From an uncultured Corynebacterium sp. (GTDB taxonomy: Bacteria > Actinomycetota > Actinomycetes > Mycobacteriales > Mycobacteriaceae), in assembly GCF_946221155.1 (NCBI RefSeq), contig NZ_CAMIAN010000001.1:49868-113867 (forward strand): a DNA stretch of 64,000 nt, read 5' to 3'. The translations under genes were made by a program, and so were the position numbers. The notes beneath the pieces were generated by a model, which saw only the letters and a list, made by a program, of their open reading frames with translations, was not told the origin of the DNA and did no database searches. Positions 8,365-17,250 of this stretch are shown here, piece after piece; positions within the stretch are counted from its first letter, which is position 1, and each line of letters starts with the position of its first letter.

Positions 8365-10398
8365 ATGAGCGAAGTAACTAACCACCCGCACAATCAGACC
8401 GCGGACTTCGACTACGACAAGGCCGTCGCTGCTTTCACTGCGCCGAAATCCGTCGTCGAAGGCGTGACCGTCGGCAAGGTTCTGAAGGATAACGCACCCC
8501 ACGCAGTCGGCCAGGACAAGCAGTGGCAGTACGCCAAGGAGCACTTCGGAATGGTGTCTCCGCTGAACCGCAACAAATTCCGCATCCTCATCGTCGGTAC
8601 CGGCTTGGCCGGTGGCGCCGCAGCTGCCGCACTCGGCGAGCTGGGCTACGACGTCAAGGTGTTCACCTACCACGATTCCCCGCGCCGCGCGCACTCCATT
8701 GCTGCGCAGGGTGGTGTGAACTCCTCCCGCGGTAAGAAGCTGGATAACGACTCCACCTACCTGCATGCCAAGGACACGGTCAAGGGCGGCGACTACCGCT
8801 GCCGCGAAAACGACTGCTGGCGCCTGGCCATGGAGTCTCCGAAGGTCATCGACCACATGAACGCTGTCGGCGCACCGTTCTCCCGCGAGTACGGCGGCAC
8901 CCTGGCAACCCGTTCCTTCGGTGGCGTTCAGGTCTCCCGCACCTACTACACCCGTGGCCAAACGGGCCAGCAGCTGCAGCTGGCCACCACCTCTGCGCTG
9001 TACCGCCAGATCGGTGCCGGCCACGTGGAGATCTTCACCCACAACGACCTGGTTGACCTGATCGTCAACAACGGCCGCTGTGAGGGTGTGATCATGCGCA
9101 ACCTGCTGACCGGCGAGCTGAAGGCTCACACCGGCCACGCAACTGTGCTGGCCACCGGCGGTTACGGCAACGTGTACCACATGTCCACGCTGGCCAAGAA
9201 CTCCAACGCCTCGGCCATCATGCGCGCCTACGAGCTGGGTGCCTACATGGCGTCCCCGTCCTTCGTGCAGTTCCACCCGACGGGCCTGCCGGTGAACTCC
9301 ACCTGGCAGTCCAAGACGATCCTGATGTCCGAGTCGCTGCGTAACGACGGCCGCATCTGGACTCCGAAGAAGAAGGGTGACGATCGCAAGCCGAACGACA
9401 TCCCGGAAGACGAGCGCGACTACTTCCTGGAGCGCCGCTACCCGGCCTTCGGCAACCTGGTTCCGCGTGACATCGCTTCCCGTGCCAACGCTCAGCAGAT
9501 CAACGCTGGCTACGGCGTAGGCCCGATGAAGAACTCCGTGTACCTGGATCTGGGCGACGCTATTCAGCGCCTGGGCAAGGACACGATCCGCGAGCGCTAC
9601 TCCAACCTGATCCAGATGTACGAAGAGGCCATCGGCGAGTCCGCCTACGAGACCCCGATGCGCATCGCCCCGACCTGCCACTACACCATGGGTGGCCTGT
9701 GGACCGACTTCAACGAGATGACGTCCATCGACGGTCTGTTCTGCTCTGGTGAGTCCTCCTGGATGTACCACGGCGCGAACCGCCTGGGTGCTAACTCCCT
9801 GCTGTCCTCCTCCGTGGAGGGCTGGTTCACTCTGCCGTTCACCATCCCGAACTACCTGGCACCGCACCTGGGCGAGGATATTCCGGCCGCCGATTCCCCG
9901 GCAGCTCAGGAAGCCCTGCAGCGTGCCAAGGACCGCATCGAGCGTCTGACCACCATCAAGGGCGACAACCCGCACGGACCGGAGTACTACCACCGCCAGC
10001 TGGGCGAGATCCTGTACTTCTCTTGTGGTGTGTCCCGCAACGTGAAGGACATGAAGGACGGCATCGAGAAGATCCGCGCACTGCGCAAGGACTTCTGGGC
10101 CAACGTCCACATCCCGGGCGGAACCGAGGAAATGAACCAGACTCTGGAGTACGCAACTCGCGTTGCCGACTACCTGGATCTGGGCGAGCTGATGTGCGTG
10201 GACGCCCTGGACCGCGACGAGTCCTGTGGTGCCCACTACCGCGATGACCACCTGTCCGAAGACGGCGAGGCAGAGCGTGACGATGACAACTGGTGCTTCG
10301 TCTCCGCCTGGGAGCCGAATGGCGAGAACAAGTTCATCCGCCACTCCGAGCCCCTGTACTTCGACCGTATCCCGCTGATGACAAGGAATTACAAGTAA
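8365..10398 (+). CDS. sdhA: Succinate dehydrogenase flavoprotein subunit
   Basis: The catalytic subunit oxidises succinate to fumarate with covalently bound FAD. The 677 residues include the FAD-binding Rossmann start ILIVGTGLAGGAAAAALGE near 74-92, the HSIAAQGGVNSSRG segment with the flavinylated histidine region near 111-124, and a conserved HPTGL block near residue 308. An N-terminal extension of about 70 residues is normal for this actinobacterial form. Translation is coupled to sdhB: the TAA stop at 10396-10398 shares its last base with the sdhB ATG. Confidence 0.95.
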   Translation: MSEVTNHPHNQTADFDYDKAVAAFTAPKSVVEGVTVGKVLKDNAPHAVGQDKQWQYAKEHFGMVSPLNRNKFRILIVGTGLAGGAAAAALGELGYDVKVFTYHDSPRRAHSIAAQGGVNSSRGKKLDNDSTYLHAKDTVKGGDYRCRENDCWRLAMESPKVIDHMNAVGAPFSREYGGTLATRSFGGVQVSRTYYTRGQTGQQLQLATTSALYRQIGAGHVEIFTHNDLVDLIVNNGRCEGVIMRNLLTGELKAHTGHATVLATGGYGNVYHMSTLAKNSNASAIMRAYELGAYMASPSFVQFHPTGLPVNSTWQSKTILMSESLRNDGRIWTPKKKGDDRKPNDIPEDERDYFLERRYPAFGNLVPRDIASRANAQQINAGYGVGPMKNSVYLDLGDAIQRLGKDTIRERYSNLIQMYEEAIGESAYETPMRIAPTCHYTMGGLWTDFNEMTSIDGLFCSGESSWMYHGANRLGANSLLSSSVEGWFTLPFTIPNYLAPHLGEDIPAADSPAAQEALQRAKDRIERLTTIKGDNPHGPEYYHRQLGEILYFSCGVSRNVKDMKDGIEKIRALRKDFWANVHIPGGTEEMNQTLEYATRVADYLDLGELMCVDALDRDESCGAHYRDDHLSEDGEAERDDDNWCFVSAWEPNGENKFIRHSEPLYFDRIPLMTRNYK

Positions 10399-11147
10399 TG
10401 AAACTGCATCTTGAAATCTGGCGTCAGGCGGGCCCGAATGCCGAAGGCCACTTCGAGTCTGTTGACGTTGACGACGCTGCAGAGCAGATGTCCATCCTGG
10501 AGCTGCTCGACCACGTAAACAACCAGTACGTTGAGGACGGCAAGGAGCCCTTTGCCTTCGCCTCGGACTGCCGCGAGGGTATCTGTGGTACCTGTGGCCT
10601 GATGGTTAACGACCGTCCCCACGGCCCGGACAAGAACAAGCCCGCCTGCCAGCAGCGCCTGGTCTCCTTCAATGATGGCGATACCATCAAGCTGGAGCCG
10701 CTGCGCTCCGCCGCTTACCCGGTGATCAAGGACATGGTCGTCGACCGTTCCGCACTGGACCGCGTGATGGAAAAGGGTGGCTTCGTATCCGTAATGGCCG
10801 GCACCGCTCCGGATGCTGACTCCCTGCTGGTGAACCACTCCGACGCTGAGAAGGCACTGGATCACGCAGCCTGCATCGGCTGTGGCGCTTGTGTTGCGGC
10901 TTGCCCGAACGGTGCAGCTCACCTGTTCACCGGCGCAAAGCTTGTGCACCTGACGCTGTCCCCGCTGGGACGTGAGGAGCGCGGCAAGCGTGCTCGCAAC
11001 ATGGTTGATGAGATCGAGGGTACTTTCGGTCCTTGCTCGCTGTACGGCGAGTGTGCTGACGTTTGCCCGGCGGGTATCCCGCTGACGGCTGTGGCAGCTA
11101 TCACAAAGGAACGCACCCGTGCCGCTTTCCGCGGCAAGGATGACTAA
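10398..11147 (+). CDS. sdhB: Succinate dehydrogenase iron-sulfur subunit
   Basis: A 249-residue electron-transfer subunit linking the flavin to the membrane anchor. Cluster ligands are visible in order: [2Fe-2S] in SDCREGICGTCG with a later PACQ, [4Fe-4S] in CIGCGACVAACPNG, and [3Fe-4S] in CSLYGECADVCPAG. The ATG overlaps the sdhA stop by one base, so a longer in-frame reading from 10293 is rejected. The N-terminus MKLHLEIWRQ is typical of the family. Confidence 0.95.
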   Translation: MKLHLEIWRQAGPNAEGHFESVDVDDAAEQMSILELLDHVNNQYVEDGKEPFAFASDCREGICGTCGLMVNDRPHGPDKNKPACQQRLVSFNDGDTIKLEPLRSAAYPVIKDMVVDRSALDRVMEKGGFVSVMAGTAPDADSLLVNHSDAEKALDHAACIGCGACVAACPNGAAHLFTGAKLVHLTLSPLGREERGKRARNMVDEIEGTFGPCSLYGECADVCPAGIPLTAVAAITKERTRAAFRGKDD

Positions 11148-11187
11148 GATCAACTCCAAGACAAGTATCAGAAAGTAGGAGAGAACC

Positions 11188-11508
11188 ATGGCACTCAGTG
11201 AGAACCTGCACATGGAGCGTTACTACGTTGATGGCTACCAGCCGTCCAGCTTTGATGCGCCGCACTCTTCGCTGCAGCGCTCCCTCACTTGGATCGGCAT
11301 GGGCTTTTGGCTGCTGCTGATGCCGGGTCTGGGTACCATCGTGTTCGGTCTGGCTACCAACATGTCCGGCACTCAGGAAAACGGCATGACGTACCTGATT
11401 ATCGGCGTTGTAATGTCCGTTGTTGCTGTGATTGCTGGCTCTGCGTGCATTCACGCGGGTCGCAAGAACTACCGCGACTACAAGAAACGTTCCGGCCGCA
11501 TCATCTAG
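11188..11508 (+). CDS. Small membrane protein of the sdh operon
   Basis: A 106-residue protein with a hydrophilic N-terminus and two membrane helices (about 34-57 and 69-90), followed by a basic tail. It lies 40 bases after sdhB behind GTAGGAGAG. A gene of this kind follows sdhB in other corynebacteria, so it probably belongs to the operon and may help assemble or anchor the complex. That role is inferred from position only. Its last codons and stop are duplicated in tandem just downstream. Confidence 0.8.
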   Translation: MALSENLHMERYYVDGYQPSSFDAPHSSLQRSLTWIGMGFWLLLMPGLGTIVFGLATNMSGTQENGMTYLIIGVVMSVVAVIAGSACIHAGRKNYRDYKKRSGRII

Positions 11509-11520
11509 CGCATCATCTAG
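11497..11520. repeat. Tandem 12-base duplication containing a stop codon
   Basis: CGCATCATCTAG occurs twice head to tail (11497-11508 and 11509-11520). The first copy holds the real stop codon and the second repeats it. The following ~90 bases are rich in AGCT/CTAG units and include an AGAGCC/GGCTCT hairpin. Confidence 0.75.
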
Positions 11521-11621
11521 TTAGTGGCTAGTAATAGCTCCAGCTGAAGCTAGAACCAGAGCTGGAGCTAGAGCCAAAGCTTGGGCTCTGAACCAGAGCT
11601 AAAGCGCCTCCAATTGCGCGG

Positions 11622-11652
11622 ACCGCGCCACCACTTCTGGTGGCGCGGTTTT
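11622..11652 (+). terminator. Terminator of the sdh operon
   Basis: A perfect 12-base stem, ACCGCGCCACCA (11622-11633) with TGGTGGCGCGGT (11638-11649), closes a CTTC loop and is followed by TTT. It is the strongest hairpin downstream of sdhCAB. Confidence 0.9.
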
Positions 11653-11654
11653 GC

Positions 11655-11720
11655 TTTGTCTACACAGTGCTTTGTCTGCACGTGGTTTGCCTGCACAGTG
11701 CTTTGTCTGCACAGTAAAGC
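11655..11720. repeat. Four imperfect ~16-base direct repeats
   Basis: Units of the form TTTGTCTGCACAGTGC start at 11655, 11671, 11686 and 11702, each with one to three differences. They lie immediately after the sdh terminator with no spacers between units, so this is not a CRISPR array. Function unknown. Confidence 0.7.
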
Positions 11721-11757
11721 GCCGAAGATTCCTCTTGGAGAGTGGGGATGGGGGGCA

Positions 11758-11883
11758 AAATGTCGGAAAAGTTGCATTTCTTTCTACTCGACTGTTTGCG
11801 GCTAGGGTTGAAAACCTCCTGACCAGCGCTTTTATATTAATGCAAATAATCCCCAATAACGTTTTGCAACTTTTCCGACATTT
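11758..11883. repeat. 126-base inverted-arm element, copy A
   Basis: The perfect 19-base arm AAATGTCGGAAAAGTTGCA (11758-11776) is inverted at 11865-11883. A second element at 20638-20763 has exactly the same length, the same AAATGTCG ends and the same internal block CTGACC-GCG-TTTATAT at the same offset. About 39 of 60 bases match over the second half (11821-11880) without gaps. It may be a structured RNA, a large operator or a miniature mobile element. Confidence 0.7.
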
Positions 11884-11993
11884 AGCTTGTTGGATAGCTG
11901 TTGGACAGCTTGTTGGACTTAGTTGAACGCTCGCTCACCCCAATCGAACCCCGCAAGCGCCTGATCGAAACTCTCTTGACGCCCCACCGGTGC

Positions 11994-11999
11994 CATAAT
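11994..11999 (+). promoter_or_regulatory. -10 box for a leaderless DUF445 transcript
   Basis: CATAAT ends 6 bases before the ATG at 12006, which leaves no room for a ribosome-binding site. This suggests that transcription starts at or next to the start codon. Confidence 0.55.
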
Positions 12000-12005
12000 T
12001 GAACA

Positions 12006-13391
12006 ATGACTGCTTCTGAGAACTCCGCCGCGCGAGGCCGCTCTGCACACCAGCAGACCGGGCGACCACAGCAGCACCACCAGGCTCCGGAGGCCACCCC
12101 GGCACCGTTGTCCCAGGTCCCTGGACCCGACCCAGCCACCGAGGCCGCCCGCCGGGCGGAATTGCGCAAACACAAGGCCATCGCCACCGGCCTACTTGTC
12201 ATCGCAACCCTTATCTACGTGGCCATGCGCTGGCTTGAATACCAGGGCAACCCGGATGCCTGGATCGGCTACGTCCGTGCGGCTAGCGAAGCCGGCATGG
12301 TTGGCGCCCTCGCTGACTGGTTCGCCGTCACGGCTCTGTTCCGCCATCCGCTGCACATTCCCATCCCACACACGGCCATCATCAAGCGGAAGAAGGATCA
12401 GGTCGGCCACGCACTCAGCGAGTTCGTGGGGGAGAACTTCCTCAACGCCGCCCTCATCAGCGACAAGCTTCGCAAAGCCCGGATTCCAGAGCGTGCCAGC
12501 GACTGGGTTGTCAACGACGGTGGCGCCAACCGCGTCTCGCAGGAAGCCGGCAAGATCATCGACCTCACAGTCAACGGCATCAACCCCCAGGAAGCAGAGC
12601 AAGTCCTCCGTGCCCTGGTCATCGACAAACTCAGCGAACCCACCTGGGGCCCGCCGCTAGGTCGGGGCCTGGAGCAACTCATCGAAGAAGGCCGCACGGA
12701 ACCCGCTGTCGAAGCAATCGTCGTCTGGATGGACGACAAGGCTCGCACCTCCGAGGACTTCGTCGTCCGCCTCATCGACGAGCGCACCCCGGCCTGGGCG
12801 CCTCGCTTCGTCCGCGAACTCGTGGGCTCCCGTGTGTACCGCGAGCTGGTGGAATTCACTGGTGACGTTCGTCGCGACCCCAACCACGATGCGCGTCGCC
12901 AGCTGCGCTCGTTCATCTACCAGCTTTCGCAAGACCTCCAGCACGATGAGAAGATGATCGCCCGGGTGGAAGGCTTCAAGAATGATGTCATGACCTCCGG
13001 GCCTGTCACCGCGATGCCCGGCCGCTTATGGGAGTCCACCCGCGCGACGCTCACCACCTGGTCCCGCGACCCAGATTCCCTGTTGCGCCGCCAGATCGCG
13101 CAGTGGGTGGAGGCGTATGGGCGTCGTATCCAAGAAGAGCCAGAGCTGCGCGAAGAGCTAGAACGACGCATCGTCGGCGCAGCCAGCTACCTTGCCGATA
13201 ACTATGCAGGTGAGGTGACCGGCATCATCGGCGAGACGGTCGAGCGGTGGGACGCGCAGGAGGCCTCCGACAAGATCGAGCTGATGGTGGGCAAGGACCT
13301 GCAGTTCATCCGCGTGAATGGCACGATTGTGGGCGCGTTGGCTGGCCTGGCGATTTACTCCCTGACTGAGCTGATCTTTGCGTTAGGCTGA
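12006..13391 (+). CDS. DUF445 family membrane-associated protein
   Basis: A 461-residue protein of the DUF445 (YjiN-like) family, function unknown. A Gln/Pro/Ala-rich start of about 55 residues precedes a membrane segment near 58-75. The conserved GMVGALADWFAVTALFRHP signature lies near residues 97-115, a long, mainly helical soluble region follows, and a second hydrophobic segment sits at the extreme C-terminus. The gene has a likely leaderless start. DUF2516 and deoC follow closely and may be partly co-transcribed. Confidence 0.85.
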   Translation: MTASENSAARGRSAHQQTGRPQQHHQAPEATPAPLSQVPGPDPATEAARRAELRKHKAIATGLLVIATLIYVAMRWLEYQGNPDAWIGYVRAASEAGMVGALADWFAVTALFRHPLHIPIPHTAIIKRKKDQVGHALSEFVGENFLNAALISDKLRKARIPERASDWVVNDGGANRVSQEAGKIIDLTVNGINPQEAEQVLRALVIDKLSEPTWGPPLGRGLEQLIEEGRTEPAVEAIVVWMDDKARTSEDFVVRLIDERTPAWAPRFVRELVGSRVYRELVEFTGDVRRDPNHDARRQLRSFIYQLSQDLQHDEKMIARVEGFKNDVMTSGPVTAMPGRLWESTRATLTTWSRDPDSLLRRQIAQWVEAYGRRIQEEPELREELERRIVGAASYLADNYAGEVTGIIGETVERWDAQEASDKIELMVGKDLQFIRVNGTIVGALAGLAIYSLTELIFALG

Positions 13392-13396
13392 GTGGC

Positions 13397-13711
13397 ATGT
13401 ACATGGTCTTTACGACGTTGTCTCACGTATACATGGGCATCAATCTGGCACTGGCGGTCGCTATTTTCGTGCTGGCGGCCGTCGGCCTGGCGCAGCTGGT
13501 TAGTACCCGCGACGATGCCTTTATGGTGATCGACCGCGAAAAGCAGAACTGGTTGATGCTGATGGGCGGTGCGTTGGCGCTGTCCATCCTGAGCTTCTTT
13601 ATCGCCATCGAGCTGCTGTGGATCATCGCGGCCGTCATCGTCGGTATTTACTGGCAGGACGTACGCCCCGCGATCCGCGACGTGCTGGATAATGCGGGTG
13701 GTTCCTGGTGA
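13397..13711 (+). CDS. DUF2516 family small membrane protein
   Basis: A 104-residue integral membrane protein with three hydrophobic stretches (about 12-34, 52-70 and 72-86), matching the actinobacterial DUF2516 family of unknown function. TAGGCT at 13384-13389, inside the end of the upstream gene, lies 7 bases before ATG 13397. The gene may therefore also be transcribed leaderless on its own. Its stop overlaps the deoC GTG start by three bases. Confidence 0.8.
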   Translation: MYMVFTTLSHVYMGINLALAVAIFVLAAVGLAQLVSTRDDAFMVIDREKQNWLMLMGGALALSILSFFIAIELLWIIAAVIVGIYWQDVRPAIRDVLDNAGGSW

Positions 13712-14439
13712 CCCATGTCGACCGTACGAAGATTTCCCGCGAGGCCGTCGCTGCCATCCTGGATGCCACGTTGCTAAAGCCCGAAGCTTCGCGCGATGAT
13801 GTGGCGGCTTTGGTTCGCGAAGCCACTGAACTGGGGTGCGGTGCGGTGTGCGTGTCGCCCTCGATGCTGCCTTTGGGTTCTTTGGGTACTGACGCCACGC
13901 TGCGCATCGCCACCGTCGCCGGGTTCCCTAGCGGCAAGCACGCTTCCTTGGTGAAGGCCACCGAGGCGCGTTATGCCGCGCAGTTGGGCGCCGAAGAGAT
14001 CGATGTGGTGATCGATGTGGCGGCGGCCCTGGCGAAGGATCAAAATGCGCTTCTGGCGGAGCTGATCACCGTGCGGGAGGCAGTGCCGCATCCGCTGGTG
14101 CTGAAGGTGATCGTGGAATCCGCGCTGCTGGACGAGGAGCAGCTGCGCACTGCCGTGCGTGCGTGTGTGCAGGCAGGGGCGGACTACGTAAAAACCTCCA
14201 CGGGCTTCCACCCGGCGGGTGGAGCGAGCGTGGAGGCTGTGAGCATCATGGCCGACGAGCTGCGCAAGCTGGGGAAGCTGGCGCCGTTCGGCATGGGGGA
14301 GGAAGAGCGCATCGCCGCGGGCCTGGTGGGGATCAAGGCCTCGGGTGGTATCCGCGATTGGGATGCGGCCTTGGCGATGATTGAGGCGGGTGCTACCCGC
14401 CTGGGAGTTTCCGCGGCAGCGAAGGTGCTGGGCGCCTAG
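13708..14439 (+). CDS. deoC: Deoxyribose-phosphate aldolase
   Basis: Cleaves 2-deoxyribose 5-phosphate to glyceraldehyde 3-phosphate and acetaldehyde in deoxynucleoside catabolism. The 243-residue TIM barrel carries the paired active-site lysines: K133 in VLKVIVES and the Schiff-base K162 in YVKTSTGF. GTG 13708 overlaps the stop of the preceding gene (GTGA), indicating coupled translation. The GCC-TAG end lies in a 13-base tandem repeat that runs to the stop of the convergent gene. Confidence 0.94.
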   Translation: MTHVDRTKISREAVAAILDATLLKPEASRDDVAALVREATELGCGAVCVSPSMLPLGSLGTDATLRIATVAGFPSGKHASLVKATEARYAAQLGAEEIDVVIDVAAALAKDQNALLAELITVREAVPHPLVLKVIVESALLDEEQLRTAVRACVQAGADYVKTSTGFHPAGGASVEAVSIMADELRKLGKLAPFGMGEEERIAAGLVGIKASGGIRDWDAALAMIEAGATRLGVSAAAKVLGA

Positions 14440-14516
14440 AGATGGCGCCTAGAGATGGCGCCTAGAGATGGCGCCTAGCTAGGGAGCCCCGGTAGGGCGC
14501 CTAGAGAGGGCGCTAG
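14431..14516. repeat. 13-base tandem array bridging two convergent stop codons
   Basis: GGCGCCTAGAGAT is repeated three times perfectly (14431-14469), then a partial fourth unit and further degenerate copies at 14496-14508 and 14509-14516. The first unit contains the deoC stop (14437-14439) and the last contains the stop of the opposing gene (14513-14515). The whole array lies between convergent genes. Confidence 0.85.
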
Positions 14517-15742
14517 GCGGCCATGTCGGAGGAGCCGACCGGGCCGTCCTCTTCCCAGGGGCGGGTGAGGTCCGCGTCCTCGGTATTGCCCGAGCCGCTT
14601 CCGCCGTCGGAGCCACCGGATCCGCTGCCGCTGCCGGAGTCGCCGGTGGCGGAGCCCGTGTCCAGCTCGGCGAAGTTTACGTCCGTGCCGTGCATGTGCA
14701 CTTCCAGACCCTCGTCGGTGACGTTGATGGATTCGAAGTCCATGCCGCCCTGGACATCAGCGGGGATGGAATCCTCCAGCTGCGACTCCATGTCTTGAGT
14801 GAAGGACTCCGGAAGATCCATACCCAGCAGGGAGACGTTTTCCATCTCCATCTTCATCTGCCCGTCCTGGATGACAGGCTTGACTTCGAAGGTTGCCAGA
14901 CCGCCAGTGAGGTCGAAGCTCAGGGTTTGCTTGTCCGGGTTGGGTCGCACGTCAGTAATCTGCAGGAGCCCGGCCAGCGGGTTGTCTTCTTCGCCGCCGC
15001 TCTCGTTGGCGCTCTCGGAGGCCTGGGCCAGCAGCATCTCCTTTGTGACTACCGTCTGCAGGCTCAGGTCGCCTACTACTGAGTCATCAGGATTGTCGGT
15101 ATCCATCTTCATGTCCCGAAGCTCCAGGTGAACCGCGGGCTCGCCGGAGATTTTGGGCTTGGACTTGTCCTGCCCCTCGTAGGTGATGTCCAGCGTGGAG
15201 GGGATATCTACCGTCATCTGGGGGATCTTGCCCTGCACAATTCCCAGCAGCACCGGGGAAGCGCCCAGGGAGATCTCCGGATCCACTGGCTCGGACACGC
15301 CAGATTCCTGCTGCTGCTCCCTAAAAGCGCTCTGAATCTGGTCCTTCATGAACCAGCGGAGACCGAACTCGGCGAGGAGCAGCAGCAAGACGATGACAAG
15401 CAAAAATCCGATAAGGACCTTCAGCCAAAGCCTGTTTTTCTTTGGCTGCTGCTGGAACCCGTTCTGCCCGGCTGGACCATATGCGTTCGCCTGACCATAC
15501 GCGCCCTGCTGGGTTGGCTGGCCAAACTGCAGCTGCTGGTTCTGCTGGCCGTATCCACCCGGCTGGCCCTGCGGCGCACCGTGGCCAGAGCCGTATTGGT
15601 TCGGGTTGTTGTTGCCGCTGGTGTTCCAAACAGCCGTCTGGTTCTCGTTGCCACCGGCATAAGCACCGGCGCCGCCATTGCTGCCGTTGCCGCTGCCGGC
15701 ATTGGTAGACGGATTCTGTGAAGGGTTTTGTGGGTTAGTCAC
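14513..15742 (-). CDS. LmeA-type DUF2993 lipid-binding membrane protein
   Basis: A 409-residue protein. Residues 1-100 are a low-complexity Asn/Gln/Gly/Pro segment, 106-124 form one membrane helix after KKNR, and the rest is an extracytoplasmic DUF2993 domain ending in a Ser/Gly/Asp-rich tail. In mycobacteria the DUF2993 protein LmeA binds phospholipid and influences lipomannan length. A related envelope role is plausible here but is inference. GTG 15742 has AAGGAAC about 11 bases upstream. The stop lies in the repeat shared with deoC. Confidence 0.75.
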   Translation of the reverse strand: MTNPQNPSQNPSTNAGSGNGSNGGAGAYAGGNENQTAVWNTSGNNNPNQYGSGHGAPQGQPGGYGQQNQQLQFGQPTQQGAYGQANAYGPAGQNGFQQQPKKNRLWLKVLIGFLLVIVLLLLLAEFGLRWFMKDQIQSAFREQQQESGVSEPVDPEISLGASPVLLGIVQGKIPQMTVDIPSTLDITYEGQDKSKPKISGEPAVHLELRDMKMDTDNPDDSVVGDLSLQTVVTKEMLLAQASESANESGGEEDNPLAGLLQITDVRPNPDKQTLSFDLTGGLATFEVKPVIQDGQMKMEMENVSLLGMDLPESFTQDMESQLEDSIPADVQGGMDFESINVTDEGLEVHMHGTDVNFAELDTGSATGDSGSGSGSGGSDGGSGSGNTEDADLTRPWEEDGPVGSSDMAA

Positions 15743-15845
15743 CCGTATCAGTGTTCCTTATCGTCGGGGCTGTGCCAACCTGTATCTTAGCCCCGGCCCA
15801 CCTGTGCGCCCATAGTAAAGCCACTAGTTGGCAGCGAACAGATAG

Positions 15846-16697
15846 CTAAAACACAGGCTCGCACACCAAGGACCACGGCAGGGTGATTGAATTATCTGCC
15901 AAGCGGCGGCGCGGGTTGAGCCGCGCCGCGGAAGCGTGGGCGTCACCAAGAGAATCCAAGAATTCCTGCTTCGCCGAGCGCCACCGTACCCGTGGCCCGA
16001 AGACAGCCAGGGGCGCGGCGTGTTCCCAGCAACGGTCGAGCTCCGCGAGGACGTCGTAGATGAGGTGGCCGGGCGTGTTGCGATGGATCAGGATTTTCGG
16101 CAGGCGTTCGGCCAGGTCGGAGGGACTCTCGATGTCCTGCGGGGCCCACGCGAGGGTCAGGGACTGCGGTCCGGCCTCATCCAGAAGTACCCAGCAGGAG
16201 CGGCGGCCGACTTCGTCGCAGGTGCCCTCGATGATCACGCCACCGGGGCGCAGGTTTGCACGCATGGTGTCCCATGCGGCCTGCACCTGATCCACGTCGT
16301 ATTGGCGCAGCACGTTAAAGGCGCGCACAACATCCGCCTGCAACCCTGCAAGTTCGAAGCCGCCCAGTGCAAAGTGCACGCCGTCGCGGTCGGGAAGCAC
16401 GCGGGAAGGCTCGATTTCCAGGCCGGTGACCTCCACCGTGGGGGCGATGGTCCGCAGCCACCGAGCCCACTCGCAGGTGGTGGTGTGGGAAGCCCCGTAG
16501 CCGACGTCGACGGCCACGGGGTTGCGGTGCTCGTGGAGCACAGCTTCCCGCAGCTGAGCCTGCACCCGCGCCTGCGCCACCAGCCAACGGTCGGACTTGC
16601 GCAGCCGGTTGTAGCCGGTCGTTCCGCGGGTAGGGACGCCAACAGGCCCGTTCGTATTCCACGAACGGGCCTTGAGATTGTGGGCGTGGTCAGCCAC
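15846..16697 (-). CDS. Class I SAM-dependent methyltransferase-like protein
   Basis: A 283-residue protein with a Rossmann methyltransferase motif I in AVDVGYGASHTTTCEWARWL near residues 62-81 and an acidic motif II position, VTGLEIEPSR, near 89-98. LRPGGVIIEGTCDEVGR near 149-165 matches the post-motif of the family. It is a conserved actinobacterial protein whose substrate is not known. The start is GTG 16697 with no clear ribosome-binding site. It lies downstream of the DUF2505 gene on the same strand. Confidence 0.72.
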   Translation of the reverse strand: MADHAHNLKARSWNTNGPVGVPTRGTTGYNRLRKSDRWLVAQARVQAQLREAVLHEHRNPVAVDVGYGASHTTTCEWARWLRTIAPTVEVTGLEIEPSRVLPDRDGVHFALGGFELAGLQADVVRAFNVLRQYDVDQVQAAWDTMRANLRPGGVIIEGTCDEVGRRSCWVLLDEAGPQSLTLAWAPQDIESPSDLAERLPKILIHRNTPGHLIYDVLAELDRCWEHAAPLAVFGPRVRWRSAKQEFLDSLGDAHASAARLNPRRRLADNSITLPWSLVCEPVF

Positions 16698-16746
16698 GCG
16701 GGTTAACCGAGCCTTTCAGATGAGTGAGTTGAGCGAGTTGGTTGTG

Positions 16747-17244
16747 TTAAGCGTTGTCGCTGATCCACTTCTGGATCAGGGCGGCCTCGCGGGTCAGGAA
16801 CTCCTCGACCCACTCGGCAACCTTCGGCTCCAGGACAGCGCCCATCATCGGGATCTTCACGTCCACGGCGCAGTCGGCCTTCAGTTCGGTGGCCTCGCCG
16901 GTGCCGGTCAGGGTGACGTCTGCAGAGAAGGAAACCGGAGCGCCCTTGACCTCAGCGTTGACCTTGCCGGTAGTGGCATCGTTTGCCAGCGGACCGAACT
17001 CGACGACGCGCTTGAGCTTCAGGTCCTGGGAAACCATGCCGCGCACGGCCTCCGGCAGAGCGGACTTCGGCAGCAGCTCGAAGAGTACGGCCTCGATCGG
17101 CTCGGGGGTGAAAGAGTTCACCTCGCCCGGCTCGTCGCCGATGTTCTCGACCTCGTAGGCCCAGTAGTTTGCGGAGGAGAGCGCCTCGTAGACCTTTTCA
17201 ATGGGGAAGTTAATCGTTGCAGTGTTCTCGCTGTGAGTAGTCAT
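16747..17244 (-). CDS. DUF2505 family (START-like fold) protein
   Basis: A 165-residue actinobacterial protein of the DUF2505 family, predicted to adopt a START/polyketide-cyclase-like ligand-binding fold; the ligand is unknown. The N-terminus TATINFPIEKVYEALSS is the typical first strand and helix. The ATG at 17244 lies 6 bases beyond a minus-strand -10 box (17251-17256) that overlaps the -10 of the divergent murB gene. Confidence 0.8.
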   Translation of the reverse strand: MTTHSENTATINFPIEKVYEALSSANYWAYEVENIGDEPGEVNSFTPEPIEAVLFELLPKSALPEAVRGMVSQDLKLKRVVEFGPLANDATTGKVNAEVKGAPVSFSADVTLTGTGEATELKADCAVDVKIPMMGAVLEPKVAEWVEEFLTREAALIQKWISDNA

Positions 17245-17250
17245 GCCAAC

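Larger units (their letters stand above)
11509..12005. other. Intergenic region after sdh with repeats and a 126-base element
   Basis: This 497-base gap has no gene. In order it holds the stop-codon duplication and AGCT-rich stretch, a strong terminator, four ~16-base repeats, a 126-base inverted-arm element and a -10 box directly before the DUF445 gene. Each is listed separately. Confidence 0.8.

Noticed and set aside
8344..10344. 666-codon open frame on the minus strand
   Set aside because: Exact antisense shadow of sdhA; no domain and no ribosome-binding site.
11655..11720. CRISPR array
   Set aside because: The repeats are ~16 bases, imperfect and contiguous, with no unique spacers and no cas genes.
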